A stretch of 64,000 nucleotides of DNA, taken from assembly GCA_017446045.1 (NCBI GenBank), contig JAFSRP010000018.1:1-64000 (forward strand), written 5' to 3'. The position numbers and the translations under genes were made by a program. The stretch comes from Lachnospiraceae bacterium. GTDB taxonomy: Bacteria; Bacillota; Clostridia; Lachnospirales; Lachnospiraceae. The notes under the pieces are model-generated. The model did no database searches. It saw nothing but the letters and a program-made list of their open reading frames with translations, and had not been told where the DNA came from. Shown one piece after another: positions 9,182 through 17,993 of the stretch. Every line of letters starts with the position of its first letter. Position 1 is the first letter of the stretch.

Positions 9182-9217
9182 TAGCAGATATCATTCATTT
9201 ATGAAAGGCGGTTCATT

Positions 9218-9859
9218 ATGAAGAAGCTGTATGACAATGTGTATGAGTTTACGCACCCTCTGATCCAGCACAAGATCACGATCCTTCGCGATAAGAGCAC
9301 CGGTACCAATGAATTCCGCAGTGTGGTCGAAGAACTGGGCATGCTGATGGGATATGAGGCACTGGCTGATCTTCCCACGGAGGAGATAGAGATCGAGACA
9401 CCGATCGAGACCACCAAGAGCCCGATCCTTTCCGGCAGAAAGCTGGCGATCGTCCCGATCCTGAGAGCGGGACTCGGCATGGTCCCCGGTATCCTGGCGC
9501 TGACACCTTCAGCCAAGGTAGGCCATATCGGTATGTATCGCGATGAGGATACTCATGAACCGCACGAGTATTTCTGTAAGCTGCCGAAGCCGATCGAGGA
9601 GAGGACCATCGTTGTCACGGATCCTATGCTCGCTACCGGAGGATCTGCAGTGGATGCCGTCAATCTCATAAAGGAAAAAGGCGGGCGGAAGATCAAATTC
9701 ATCTGCATCATCGGGGCACCGGAAGGCGTTGAAAAGTTCCATAAGGCTCATCCTGACGTGGAGCTGTTTATCGGCCATCTCGACCGTGAGCTCAACGAAA
9801 ATGCTTACATCTGTCCGGGCCTGGGCGATGCCGGCGACCGGATCTTCGGCACAAAGTAA
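9218..9859 (+). CDS. upp: uracil phosphoribosyltransferase
   Basis: 213 residues, close to the usual 209. The PRPP-binding loop is [13 protein letters not shown] near residue 128, and the uracil-binding C-terminus is [17 protein letters not shown]. It salvages uracil with PRPP to form UMP and pyrophosphate in the cytoplasm. The start has AAAGGCGG at good spacing. A terminator follows at 9888-9928, so it is monocistronic or the last gene of the parE-parC stretch. Confidence 0.97.
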   Translation: MKKLYDNVYEFTHPLIQHKITILRDKSTGTNEFRSVVEELGMLMGYEALADLPTEEIEIETPIETTKSPILSGRKLAIVPILRAGLGMVPGILALTPSAKVGHIGMYRDEDTHEPHEYFCKLPKPIEERTIVVTDPMLATGGSAVDAVNLIKEKGGRKIKFICIIGAPEGVEKFHKAHPDVELFIGHLDRELNENAYICPGLGDAGDRIFGTK

Positions 9860-9887
9860 GCTGCAGCAGAATACAGTTCCAAAGAAT

Positions 9888-9928
9888 ATGCAGTCAGAGT
9901 GCATTTTATGCACTCCGGCTGCATTTTT
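9888..9928 (+). terminator. intrinsic terminator after upp
   Basis: Two-part hairpin: outer ATGCAG/CTGCAT and inner GAGTGCA/TGCACTC separated by a small internal loop, followed by TTTTT. An ATG inside it opens a spurious N-terminal extension of glpK. Confidence 0.85.
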
Positions 9929-9994
9929 AGAAGTGACGGCCGTATCAGCATTAAGAGGCTGTCTCACAACGGCGTGCTGTCCGCGGAGAGAGAT

Positions 9995-11536
9995 ATGAGT
10001 GAAAAGTATATAATGGCGCTGGATCAGGGAACTACGAGTTCACGCTGCATCCTATTTGATAAGACCGGCAGTATCTGCAGCCAGGCTCAGCAGGAGTTTC
10101 CGCAGATATTTCCTCATCCGGGGTGGGTAGAACACAATCCCTGGGACATATGGGAAACACAGCTGCAGGTCGCGAAAGAGGCGATGCATGCTCTGCATGC
10201 AGATCCGTCACAGATCGCGGCGATCGGCATCACCAACCAGCGTGAGACGACCGTGGTATGGGATGCAGAGACCGGAGAGCCTGTCTATAATGCGATCGTC
10301 TGGCAGTGCCGCCGCACGGCGGAAGCCATAGACAGCATGAAAAACGAAGGATGGAGTGCGCGTGTACAGGATAAAACAGGCCTGATTCCGGACGCGTATT
10401 TTTCAGCCAGTAAAGTCGCCTGGATCCTTGAACATGTGCCCGGCGCAAAGGAAAAAGCGGAACAGGGCGAACTGCGTTTCGGAACGATCGACAGCTGGCT
10501 GATCTGGAATCTGACTGACAGGACAGTGCATGTGACCGATTATACGAACGCTTCCCGGACGATGCTCTATGATATTAAAAGACTGTGTTGGGATCAGGAA
10601 CTCCTCGCATACTTCGGGATCCCGGAGAGTATGCTTCCGCAGGTGCTTCCTTCCTCGGGTATTCTGGGATATACGGAGTCGCTCGGAGGCCGCATCCCTA
10701 TCGCAGGGGTCGCCGGTGACCAGCAGGCAGCGCTTTTTGGGCAGTGCGGATTCCAAAAGGGTGATGTCAAATCCACTTACGGTACGGGAGGATTTATGCT
10801 GCTGAATACCGGAAGTGAGGCAGTTCATGCAGACAATGGCCTGCTGACGACGATCGCGGCTTTTGCTCCTGCAAAGAAAGATATGGATGAAACGGGGGAT
10901 GAAGCCTCCTGGAGTGATGCTTTACCTGTACAGTATGCCCTGGAAGGAAGTGTGTTTGTCGCAGGTGCCGCTGTCCAGTGGCTGCGGGACGAACTGAAGA
11001 TCCTGAGAACTGCTGCCGAATCCGAGCGTTATTGCCGTGAGGCACCCGATACAGACGGGGTCTATGTCGTCCCGGCTTTTACCGGTATGGGAGCGCCCTA
11101 CTGGAATCCCTATGCGAGAGGGTGTATCTTCGGACTGACCCGAGGTGCGGAAAGAGCGCATCTGATACGGGCTACGGTAGAGTCTCTTGCATACCAGACA
11201 GAGGATCTGCTTCAGGCGATGCGTGATGCATCCGGGCTCGATATCAGAGAACTGCTGGTCGACGGAGGAGCTTCTGCCAATGATTTCCTGATGCAGTTTC
11301 AGGCAGATATTTCCGCATCAGAGATCATTCGTCCGAAATGCATCGAAACTACGGCACTCGGAGCGGCATATCTCGCCGGACTGGCAGTCGGGTACTGGGA
11401 CGGAACGGAGGAGATCCTGAAGAACCGGGGTGTTGACAAGGTGTTTATCCTGGCCGGGGACAAGGAAAAGAGAGAGAGACGTCTCTCGGGATGGAAACGG
11501 GCGGTCAAAGCAGCCCTGAGCTGGGCGAACGGATGA
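9995..11536 (+). CDS. glpK: glycerol kinase
   Basis: 513 residues. FGGY kinase fold: ALDQGTTSSRCILFD at the N-terminus (ATP phosphate loop), GDQQAALFGQ and STYGTGGFML in the middle, and LGAAYLAGLAVGYW near the C-terminus. It phosphorylates glycerol to glycerol-3-phosphate. The start is ATG at 9995 with GGAGAGAG upstream; an earlier ATG at 9899 lies in the upp terminator and is rejected. About 15 extra residues (APAKKDMDETGDEASW) lie before YALEGSVFVAGAAVQWL compared with the E. coli enzyme. No glycerol facilitator or glycerol-3-phosphate dehydrogenase is adjacent, so it stands as a single unit. Confidence 0.95.
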   Translation: MSEKYIMALDQGTTSSRCILFDKTGSICSQAQQEFPQIFPHPGWVEHNPWDIWETQLQVAKEAMHALHADPSQIAAIGITNQRETTVVWDAETGEPVYNAIVWQCRRTAEAIDSMKNEGWSARVQDKTGLIPDAYFSASKVAWILEHVPGAKEKAEQGELRFGTIDSWLIWNLTDRTVHVTDYTNASRTMLYDIKRLCWDQELLAYFGIPESMLPQVLPSSGILGYTESLGGRIPIAGVAGDQQAALFGQCGFQKGDVKSTYGTGGFMLLNTGSEAVHADNGLLTTIAAFAPAKKDMDETGDEASWSDALPVQYALEGSVFVAGAAVQWLRDELKILRTAAESERYCREAPDTDGVYVVPAFTGMGAPYWNPYARGCIFGLTRGAERAHLIRATVESLAYQTEDLLQAMRDASGLDIRELLVDGGASANDFLMQFQADISASEIIRPKCIETTALGAAYLAGLAVGYWDGTEEILKNRGVDKVFILAGDKEKRERRLSGWKRAVKAALSWANG

Positions 11537-11560
11537 CTGTCAAATAGAGGTATAGTAAAG

Positions 11561-11596
11561 AACGCGCTGTGTCATATTCCTGACACAGCGCGTTTT
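11561..11596. terminator. bidirectional terminator between glpK and tRNA-Leu(CAA)
   Basis: Fourteen-bp perfect stem AACGCGCTGTGTCA/TGACACAGCGCGTT with loop TATTCC, with TTTTA on the + side. It lies between two convergent transcription units. Confidence 0.88.
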
Positions 11597-11597
11597 A

Positions 11598-11676
11598 TGC
11601 CGGTGGCGGGACTCGAACCCGCATGGTTTCCCGCATGATTTTGAGTCATGTGCGTCTGCCATTCCGCCACACCGGC
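11598..11676 (-). tRNA. tRNA-Leu (anticodon CAA)
   Basis: On the minus strand, acceptor GCCGGTG/CACCGGC, anticodon stem CATGA/TCATG with loop CTCAAAA giving CAA, an 11-nt variable region and T arm GCGGGTTCGAGTCCCGC. Reads UUG leucine codons. The variable arm is short for a class II tRNA but the leucine identity features fit. CCA not encoded. Confidence 0.93.
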
Positions 11677-11686
11677 GGTATAAGAT

Positions 11687-11715
11687 AATATATCCGACTC
11701 TCTGTCCGAGGCCAA
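11687..11715 (-). promoter_or_regulatory. promoter of tRNA-Leu(CAA)
   Basis: Minus-strand TTGGCC, 17-bp spacer, TATATT, ending 11 bp before the tRNA. Confidence 0.6.
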
Positions 11716-11772
11716 AAGATATTACGGCATTGAATTATAACATTGAAAACAGTTCTTGTAAATATGCTTCAG

Positions 11773-13143
11773 TCAGAATGAATACTCGTTTAGCCTTGTC
11801 TCCCAGCCGCTGAAGCGGTAAAACAGGTACATGAGTACGGAACAAAGCAGCCATCCCATCGGATACCCGAGCGCGATCGGATAGATCGATGCGGTCAGAT
11901 GAGAAGCGATAAACAGATAGAGCTGGCGGAAGAAGACGAAGGAACCCAGCATGATGATCATGGGCGCGCGGGCTTCGCCCATTCCGCGGAGTGCGCCGGC
12001 ATAACACTGGTTAAAACAGACAAGGAAATCCAGCGGACCGATCATGCGGAGGAAAAGGGTGCCGAAACGAAGGACTTCCGGATCCTTATTGAAGAGTCCG
12101 ATCGCCTGCGGCGCGAGTATGAAAAGCAGGATGCTGAGGAGCACGGTGATGCCGAGTCCCATCTCAAGAGAGGCGCGTACTCCTTTTTTGATCCGCTCGA
12201 TATTACGTGCGCCGGCATTTTGTCCGACAAATGTAGTAACAGCAATGCCGATGCTCATCACCGGGAGGACAGTGAACGCGTCGATACGCTGATAGGCGCC
12301 CCATCCGGAAGTACTGCCCGCGCCGAAAGAATTGATATACCCCATCACAAAAACGTTGGAAAAAGAAGTCAGACCGAGCTGTATGCCGGTAGGAAGACCC
12401 AGAGAAATAATATGACGCAGCAATTCAATATCGATCCTCATTTCCCGCAGGTTCAGACCATAGCTTTCCCTGCTTCGGAAGAGTACATATAATACCAGAA
12501 AAGCGGAGAAAAACTGTGAAAGGATCGTGGCATATGCTACGCCGGCAACCCCCATGTGCAACTGTATCACAAAGAACAGATCAAGTATGACATTGCAGAG
12601 TGAACAGAAGATCAGGAAATACAAAGGCCGCCTTGAGTCACCGACAGCGCGCAGTATGGCAGATCCCATGTTGTAAAGCATCAGACCCGAAAGGCCGGCG
12701 AAGTAGATCTTCAGATAGATGACAGCAAGCCCTGCGATCTCCGGAGGCGTGTTCATGAATCTGACAAGAACAGGCGTCAGGATAATGCCGAGTCCCGTCA
12801 TGATGATGCTGAGAAGAAGGGTGGCCACCACGCTCGTATGGACCGTCCTGCGAAGTTTCGCTTCATTTCTTGCGCCGAAGTACTGGGAGATCAGCACCGA
12901 GGCACCGGAAGAAAAACCCATAAAAAGGCTGATCAGCATCATGGTTGCCGGAAGATTAGCCGTGACTGCACCTAACGCTTCCGGTCCGACAAAATTACCG
13001 ACAACAACGGAATCAACAGTATTATAGAACTGCTGAAAAATGTTTCCGGCGAGAAGAGGCAGGGAAAATAACAGTATACTTTTTGCGATTGGCCCTGTTG
13101 TCATGTCCATGGACCGGGAACTTCGGGCGGCAGGATTGCTCAT
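11773..13143 (-). CDS. MATE family efflux transporter
   Basis: 456 residues with about twelve hydrophobic segments. The N-terminal MATE signature is FSLPLLAGNIFQQFYNTVDSVVVGNFVG, with the matching second-half repeat ISLGLPTGIQLGLTSFSNVFVMGYINSFG. MATE proteins export cationic drugs or metabolites in exchange for H+ or Na+; the substrate is unknown. The start ATG at 13143 is chosen because AAGGAG precedes it; a longer frame to 13203 starts in the promoter region. Two other MATE genes occur in this window (47749 and 59050) but they are divergent in sequence, so they are not recent duplicates. Transcribed divergently from transaldolase. Confidence 0.93.
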   Translation of the reverse strand: MSNPAARSSRSMDMTTGPIAKSILLFSLPLLAGNIFQQFYNTVDSVVVGNFVGPEALGAVTANLPATMMLISLFMGFSSGASVLISQYFGARNEAKLRRTVHTSVVATLLLSIIMTGLGIILTPVLVRFMNTPPEIAGLAVIYLKIYFAGLSGLMLYNMGSAILRAVGDSRRPLYFLIFCSLCNVILDLFFVIQLHMGVAGVAYATILSQFFSAFLVLYVLFRSRESYGLNLREMRIDIELLRHIISLGLPTGIQLGLTSFSNVFVMGYINSFGAGSTSGWGAYQRIDAFTVLPVMSIGIAVTTFVGQNAGARNIERIKKGVRASLEMGLGITVLLSILLFILAPQAIGLFNKDPEVLRFGTLFLRMIGPLDFLVCFNQCYAGALRGMGEARAPMIIMLGSFVFFRQLYLFIASHLTASIYPIALGYPMGWLLCSVLMYLFYRFSGWETRLNEYSF

Positions 13144-13214
13144 GAATTCTCCTTTGCAGCGCATCAGTATCACTAGTATTATACTTATTATATCATAACG
13201 CAAGGGTTATGGTT

Positions 13215-13288
13215 ATATATTTGGGAGGATTGAACAAAATTACCACTTGATATTTGGTAATATTGTCTTGTGTGCGTGCCAAATATAT
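13215..13288. promoter_or_regulatory. cluster of inverted repeats between MATE and transaldolase
   Basis: A perfect 10-bp inverted repeat ATATATTTGG (13215-13224) / CCAAATATAT (13279-13288) encloses a second palindrome, ATTACCA-9 bp-TGGTAAT (13239-13261). The TTTGG half-site recurs. All lie upstream of the -35 of the transaldolase promoter and could bind an activator or repressor acting on either divergent gene. This is inferred from symmetry only. Confidence 0.4.
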
Positions 13289-13331
13289 TTTAAGATATGG
13301 TAAAAGTGCTTAGAAAATGCGTGTGCCATTG

Positions 13332-13360
13332 TTGACAGAAGGTTTAGCAGACACTATACT
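13332..13360 (+). promoter_or_regulatory. strong promoter of transaldolase
   Basis: Perfect TTGACA, 17-bp spacer, TATACT (5/6). Predicted start near 13367, about 45 bp before the ATG. Confidence 0.85.
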
Positions 13361-13412
13361 TGAATGTGGTAGATAATGTATTACGCCACAATATACAATA
13401 TGGAGGTAAACT

Positions 13413-14450
13413 ATGGCAAAAGGGTATTTCGAGAGAGTCCAGTCAGAGACACTTACCAGATTCTGGATCAACAACGTTACCAGAGCGCAGGCGCAGCTTG
13501 CAATTGATAACGGTGCAGTAGGTTGTACGCAGAACCCGGCGTACACCTGGAAGATGATCCAGAGTGTCGATGAGAAGGAATATGTTGATGGCATCATCAA
13601 TGCTATCATCGCTGAGGAGAAGGACGATAACATGGCACTGGTCAAGCTGCAGAGAGAGCTGATCGGCGGCGTTGCCAAGGTTTTCTATCCCATGTTTGAA
13701 GCTTCCTCTAAGAAGAACGGTTATGTTTCCATCCAGGGCGATCCGTTTGACGAGACCTATGATTCCATCGTGAAGTACGGCCTTTTCAACAGAGAAGCCG
13801 GCGAGAATATCATGTGTAAGGTTCCGGTCGTACCGGAAGGCCTGAAGGGTATCGAAGCTCTTATCAAGCAGTACACCCCGATCAATGCTACCGAGATCAT
13901 GGCTCTGAGACAGGCTATGGATGTCTGCGACCTGTATGACAAGACGACCAAGAACATGGTCAATCCGGCTCCGCTTTACTACAGCGTCATTACCGGTATC
14001 TTCGATGAGCAGCTGAAGGCTGACGTTGAAGCAGACAAGATCGACATTTCTCCGGACAAGTGCTGGATCGCAGGTCTTGCAGTTGCTAAGAAGATCTACG
14101 AGATGGTCAAGAAGCGCGGCTATGACTGCCACTTCATCGGCGGCGGCGCAAGAGGCCTGCATCACTTCACCGAGATGGTCGGCGCTGATGCTGTTGTTAC
14201 CATCAACTGGAACGGCACTGCTGACAAGCTTATCGAGCAGGATGCTCCGGCAGTTTCCAGATTCTTTAACCCGGTCGACTCCGAAGTTATCGACGAGCTT
14301 CTTGAGAAGGTTCCGGTATTCAAGAAGGCATATCTCCTTAACGAGATCGAGCCCGAAGAGTACGAGGATTACAGCCCGGTCGTTCGTTTCAGAAGCAGCT
14401 TCGAGAGCGCATGGAAGAACGCAAGAGCACACATCACTTCTCTTCGTTAA
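13413..14450 (+). CDS. transaldolase family protein
   Basis: 345 residues of a class I aldolase TIM barrel. DNGAVGCTQNPAYTWKMI resembles the transaldolase loop (TTNPSL), and ENIMCKVPVVPEGLKGIEAL contains the probable Schiff-base lysine in place of the usual KIPAT-G motif. A transaldolase would move dihydroxyacetone units between sugar phosphates in the nonoxidative pentose pathway, but this branch is distant from TalA/TalB and the exact substrate is uncertain. Strong RBS (ATGGAGG), a near-consensus promoter and narrow codon choice (AAG, AGA, GTT) point to high expression. Monocistronic, closed by a perfect-stem terminator. Confidence 0.8.
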   Translation: MAKGYFERVQSETLTRFWINNVTRAQAQLAIDNGAVGCTQNPAYTWKMIQSVDEKEYVDGIINAIIAEEKDDNMALVKLQRELIGGVAKVFYPMFEASSKKNGYVSIQGDPFDETYDSIVKYGLFNREAGENIMCKVPVVPEGLKGIEALIKQYTPINATEIMALRQAMDVCDLYDKTTKNMVNPAPLYYSVITGIFDEQLKADVEADKIDISPDKCWIAGLAVAKKIYEMVKKRGYDCHFIGGGARGLHHFTEMVGADAVVTINWNGTADKLIEQDAPAVSRFFNPVDSEVIDELLEKVPVFKKAYLLNEIEPEEYEDYSPVVRFRSSFESAWKNARAHITSLR

Positions 14451-14487
14451 TACATATCCGTATTGTGTTCCGTCAGGAATATCTCAG

Positions 14488-14518
14488 GGAGCCGGCATAT
14501 GCCGGCTCCTGTTTTTTT
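14488..14518 (+). terminator. intrinsic terminator of transaldolase
   Basis: Eleven-bp self-complementary arms (GGAGCCGGCAT/ATGCCGGCTCC) followed by TG and seven T. Confidence 0.93.
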
Positions 14519-14519
14519 A

Positions 14520-14548
14520 TTGCGATGAGTGTGCAGCTTTGATACAAT
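14520..14548 (+). promoter_or_regulatory. promoter of the zinc-finger gene/polA region (leaderless)
   Basis: TTGCGA, 17-bp spacer, TACAAT. It starts 1 bp after the T-run of the preceding terminator. The expected transcription start, 7 bp after the -10, is the A of the ATG at 14555. Confidence 0.7.
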
Positions 14549-14554
14549 AGCCGT

Positions 14555-14896
14555 ATGGATTGTGTGGAATTTGATAAAAAGATCGATTCTTTCCTTCACG
14601 ACGAACTGAACGATGAGGAACTGAATGCTTTTCTGCTTCATCTCAACAGCTGTTCCAACTGCAGGGAAGAACTGGAGATCAATTATATCGTCAAAGAGGG
14701 TGTGCTGAGACTGGACCACGACAGGATGGATTATAACCTTTCTGCCGCCTATTCCGGTACGATCGATGAGAACCGGCGCAGCCTCCGCGAGCGGAAGATC
14801 ATGATCCGCCTGTCGTATATCATCGGTACGTTTGCTTTCTGGGCAGTACTGATGGTGATTTTTGTGTTTTTCAGGATCCTGATCATGGGATCCTGA
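14555..14896 (+). CDS. zinc-finger (zf-HC2-like) membrane protein, possible anti-sigma factor
   Basis: 113 residues. An N-terminal helical zinc-binding module has Cys3 and the pattern HLNSCSNC (HxxxCxxC) near residues 28-35, as in anti-sigma factors of the ZAS/zf-HC2 type. One strongly hydrophobic segment lies near the C-terminus (residues 85-110), so the zinc module is probably cytoplasmic with a membrane anchor. No sigma factor gene is adjacent, unlike typical anti-sigma operons. There is no ribosome-binding site: the -10 box ends 6 bp before the ATG, suggesting a leaderless mRNA. polA starts 17 bp after the stop and may be cotranscribed. Confidence 0.75.
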   Translation: MDCVEFDKKIDSFLHDELNDEELNAFLLHLNSCSNCREELEINYIVKEGVLRLDHDRMDYNLSAAYSGTIDENRRSLRERKIMIRLSYIIGTFAFWAVLMVIFVFFRILIMGS

Positions 14897-14913
14897 TCCG
14901 TGCGGAGTGATTT

Positions 14914-17607
14914 ATGGAAAAACTATTGCTGATCGACGGACACAGCATTCTGTCCAGAGCGTATTACGGGATCCCACTGCTGTCCACAGCGTCCGGTATA
15001 CATACCAACGCCGTGTACGGCTTTTTAAATATCATGTTCAAATGCATTGATGACGAAAAGGCAGATTATATCGCGGTTGCATTTGACCTTGAACGAAGCC
15101 GTCTGCTGAGGACACAGAAGTATCCTGCTTATAAAGGCACGCGTCGGCCGATGCCGTCCGAATTGCTGGAGCAGGTTCCGCTGATGCAGCGGGTCCTTGA
15201 AGCTATGCGGATACCGATCCTTACTCTTGAGGGCTATGAGGCGGATGACATTCTCGGCACTATGGCCAAAAGAGCACAACGAGACGGCTTTGATGTTACC
15301 ATCGTTTCCGGTGATAGGGATCTTCTTCAGCTGTGTGATGAGCACATTAAGATATCGCTGCCTAAAACATCCCGCGGACGGACAGAAGTGTTCAACTATT
15401 ATCCGGAGGATGTCCTGCAGGAATACAGGGTAACACCGCTGGAATTCATAGATATGAAAGCCCTGATGGGTGATACTTCCGACAATATCCCAGGCCTTCC
15501 CGGTGTGGGAGAAAAGACCGCTGCCGAGATCATCGTCCGTTTTCATTCTATTGAAAATGCACGTGAGCATGCGGATGAGGTACGTCCTCCGCGCGCACAG
15601 AAAGCACTGCAGGAACATTTCGATCTGGCAGTACTTTCAAAAGAACTGGCCACGATCGATATCAATACGCCGATAGAGGCTGATCCGCGGGCCGGAAGGA
15701 CAGGTGACGTTTACACGAACGAGGCAGTGGAACTGCTCCGCGAGCTGGAGCTGAAGACGATGGTCACCCGCTTCCTCAAATATATGGATGAGCACGCATC
15801 AGCGGGCAACACTGCTGCGGTTTCCGCGGAGCTTCCGGACCAGCGCAAGGTCAAACTCGTCCGCGATCCGTTTATGGCAGGGATCGCATGGAAGGACGCA
15901 TCGGATGAGCCTTTGGTCGGTCTCTATGTGACCGGTACGCGATCCGGGCTTGCCGTCGGCCTAACTTTGGCGGAGGACAGGAGTTTTTGCATTCTCTCCG
16001 GAGATGAGTATCCTTTTGCACAACTGAAGAGCGATGTGGAGGCTCTCGTACGGGCACTGACAGAGCACGGTTCAAGGATCGTGACCCTGGGACTGAAGGA
16101 TGAGCTTAAGCTCCTGGAGATCGCACCCGATCCCGGGATCGAAGATCTCATGATCGCGCAGTATGTGTTGGATCCAAACCGGAGTTCCTACGAATATGAC
16201 GATCTGGCCAGAGATGGTCTGGGGATCATAGTCAGGGGAAGGCAGGAACTGATCGGAAAGCTGAGCCCGTCAGCCGTGGCGTTATCCCTGTGCCAGGGCG
16301 GGAACGACAAGGATATGATCGCGTTTATCATTCTCAATGCGCTGATCCCGTTCCTTGCAGCCGGCAGTACGGGGGAGAAGATGAAGGAAGCAGGCAGTTT
16401 TGATCTTTATAAGGAGATCGAAATGCCTTTGGTATATTCGCTCAACAATATGGAACAGGCCGGCATCAGGGTGGACCGTAAGGCACTTGATGATTATGCC
16501 CGGCTCTTGAAGGAACAGATCGACGATCTGACGGTCTCGATCCATGAACTTGCGGGCGAGCCGTTCAATATCAATTCGACACAACAGCTTGGAGTGATCC
16601 TTTTTGAAAAACTCGGCATCAGCGGGGGCAGGAAGACCAAGACCGGTTATTCCACTGCCGCAGACGTTCTGGAAAAGATCGCGGACAGTCATGAGATCGT
16701 TCCGAAGATCCTCCGATACAGGGCATTGACGAAGCTGTACTCCACCTATGCCGCAGGCCTGGCGGATTACATTTCTGAGGACGGCAGGATCCATGGAACA
16801 TTCAACCAGACGATCGCTGCAACGGGCAGGATCAGCAGCACCGAGCCCAATCTCCAGAACATTCCTGTCAGGACGGCGGAAGGCAAGGAGATCCGACGGG
16901 TCTTTGTACCGGAAGAGGGCTATACCTTTGTCGACGCGGATTACAGCCAGGTAGAGCTTCGCATTCTGGCATCCCTTTCCGGGGACGAGAAACTGATCGC
17001 CGCTTATAAGAATGCAGTCGACGTTCATACGCTCACAGCCTCGGAAGTCTTCCATGTGCCGATTGAAGAGGTGACGCCGGAAATGCGCCGAAATGCAAAG
17101 GCAGTCAATTTCGGCATCGTATACGGCATTTCGGCATTCGGACTGGGTGAAGGACTCTCCATCAGCCGGAAAGAAGCCAATGATTATATCAGCAAGTATT
17201 TTGAAAGCTATCCGAAGGTAAAGGAATACCTGGACGCTTCTGTGGCACATGCGAAGGAAAAGGGATATGTCACGACGTATTTCGGACGCGTAAGGCAGAT
17301 CCCCGAGCTGAGATCGTCGAACTTTATGCAGCGCAGCTTTGGTGAACGCATCGCCATGAACAGCCCGATCCAGGGCACTGCCGCGGATATAATGAAGATC
17401 GCCATGAATCGCACAGACCGGGCACTTGCGGGAATGAGATCCCGGATCGTACTGCAGGTACATGACGAACTGCTCATCGAAACAGCTCCGGAGGAGCTTG
17501 AAGATGTCAAAAGGATCGTAAAGGACTGCATGGAGCACGCGGCAGACCTGCCGGTCGACCTGAGCGTCGAGGTGGAGAGCGGCGCGACCTGGTTTGACTG
17601 TCATTAG
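14914..17607 (+). CDS. polA: DNA polymerase I
   Basis: 897 residues. The 5' nuclease domain (about 1-290) has LLIDGHSILSRAYYG, YEADDILGT and GDTSDNIPGLPGVGEKTA. A central 3'-5' exonuclease-like domain (about 300-480) lacks a visible DxE catalytic motif, so proofreading is probably lost, as in other Gram-positive PolA proteins. The polymerase domain has motif A VDADYSQVELRILA near 673, motif B RRNAKAVNFGIVYG and motif C QVHDEL. It fills gaps in repair and removes Okazaki primers. ATG follows GGAGTGA. The next gene starts 16 bp after the stop. Confidence 0.97.
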   Translation: MEKLLLIDGHSILSRAYYGIPLLSTASGIHTNAVYGFLNIMFKCIDDEKADYIAVAFDLERSRLLRTQKYPAYKGTRRPMPSELLEQVPLMQRVLEAMRIPILTLEGYEADDILGTMAKRAQRDGFDVTIVSGDRDLLQLCDEHIKISLPKTSRGRTEVFNYYPEDVLQEYRVTPLEFIDMKALMGDTSDNIPGLPGVGEKTAAEIIVRFHSIENAREHADEVRPPRAQKALQEHFDLAVLSKELATIDINTPIEADPRAGRTGDVYTNEAVELLRELELKTMVTRFLKYMDEHASAGNTAAVSAELPDQRKVKLVRDPFMAGIAWKDASDEPLVGLYVTGTRSGLAVGLTLAEDRSFCILSGDEYPFAQLKSDVEALVRALTEHGSRIVTLGLKDELKLLEIAPDPGIEDLMIAQYVLDPNRSSYEYDDLARDGLGIIVRGRQELIGKLSPSAVALSLCQGGNDKDMIAFIILNALIPFLAAGSTGEKMKEAGSFDLYKEIEMPLVYSLNNMEQAGIRVDRKALDDYARLLKEQIDDLTVSIHELAGEPFNINSTQQLGVILFEKLGISGGRKTKTGYSTAADVLEKIADSHEIVPKILRYRALTKLYSTYAAGLADYISEDGRIHGTFNQTIAATGRISSTEPNLQNIPVRTAEGKEIRRVFVPEEGYTFVDADYSQVELRILASLSGDEKLIAAYKNAVDVHTLTASEVFHVPIEEVTPEMRRNAKAVNFGIVYGISAFGLGEGLSISRKEANDYISKYFESYPKVKEYLDASVAHAKEKGYVTTYFGRVRQIPELRSSNFMQRSFGERIAMNSPIQGTAADIMKIAMNRTDRALAGMRSRIVLQVHDELLIETAPEELEDVKRIVKDCMEHAADLPVDLSVEVESGATWFDCH

Positions 17608-17623
17608 GAAAGGTGTATACGAT

Positions 17624-17992
17624 ATGATCATCAAACCCGAAATGATCAGCGGAAGGATCACGAAATATGACCTCCTGCCGCTTTCGTTTTTGAAAAAATC
17701 TCCATATACAGGATCAAAGGGAACACTCCGCTACCGCATCGAACGGGAAGTGATCCCGCTTGAAGCAGACAATGCACAGGCGTCCGGTGAAGGTACTTCC
17801 GGTATAACGGTAGGCGATAAGATGGTCAGACCCGTTCAGGAGCGGATCGTTCTCCGGGTCTTTACCTGGAACGGTCCGAATGCGTTCGACATGACCAGCC
17901 GGGAGGATATGGCTGTCAGGGACTTCGATTTTTCGGAAGAGGCGCTCGAAAAGATCATTGAATACCTCAATGAAGTGAAGGACAGTATGTGA
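17624..17992 (+). CDS. uncharacterised small protein between polA and coaE
   Basis: 122 residues, soluble, acidic. The start at 17624 (MIIKPEMISGRITKYDLLP) follows GGAAAGGTG; an upstream in-frame ATG at 17594 would overlap polA and lacks a good ribosome-binding site. No catalytic motif is recognisable. The sequence has an early SFLKKSPYTGSKGTLRYRIE and a C-terminal DFDFSEEALEKIIEYLNE helix. It ends 1 bp before coaE, so it is translationally close to coaE in a polA-coaE-walJ operon. It may be a conserved lineage-specific protein; I do not assign a function. Confidence 0.75.
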   Translation: MIIKPEMISGRITKYDLLPLSFLKKSPYTGSKGTLRYRIEREVIPLEADNAQASGEGTSGITVGDKMVRPVQERIVLRVFTWNGPNAFDMTSREDMAVRDFDFSEEALEKIIEYLNEVKDSM

Positions 17993-17993
17993 A

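Noticed and set aside
9899..9994. N-terminal extension of glycerol kinase
   Set aside because: The extra ATG lies in the upp terminator, and the proper start at 9995 has a good ribosome-binding site and the conserved N-terminus.
16282..17661. 459-codon open frame opposite polA
   Set aside because: Antisense to invariant polymerase motifs; no recognisable domain.
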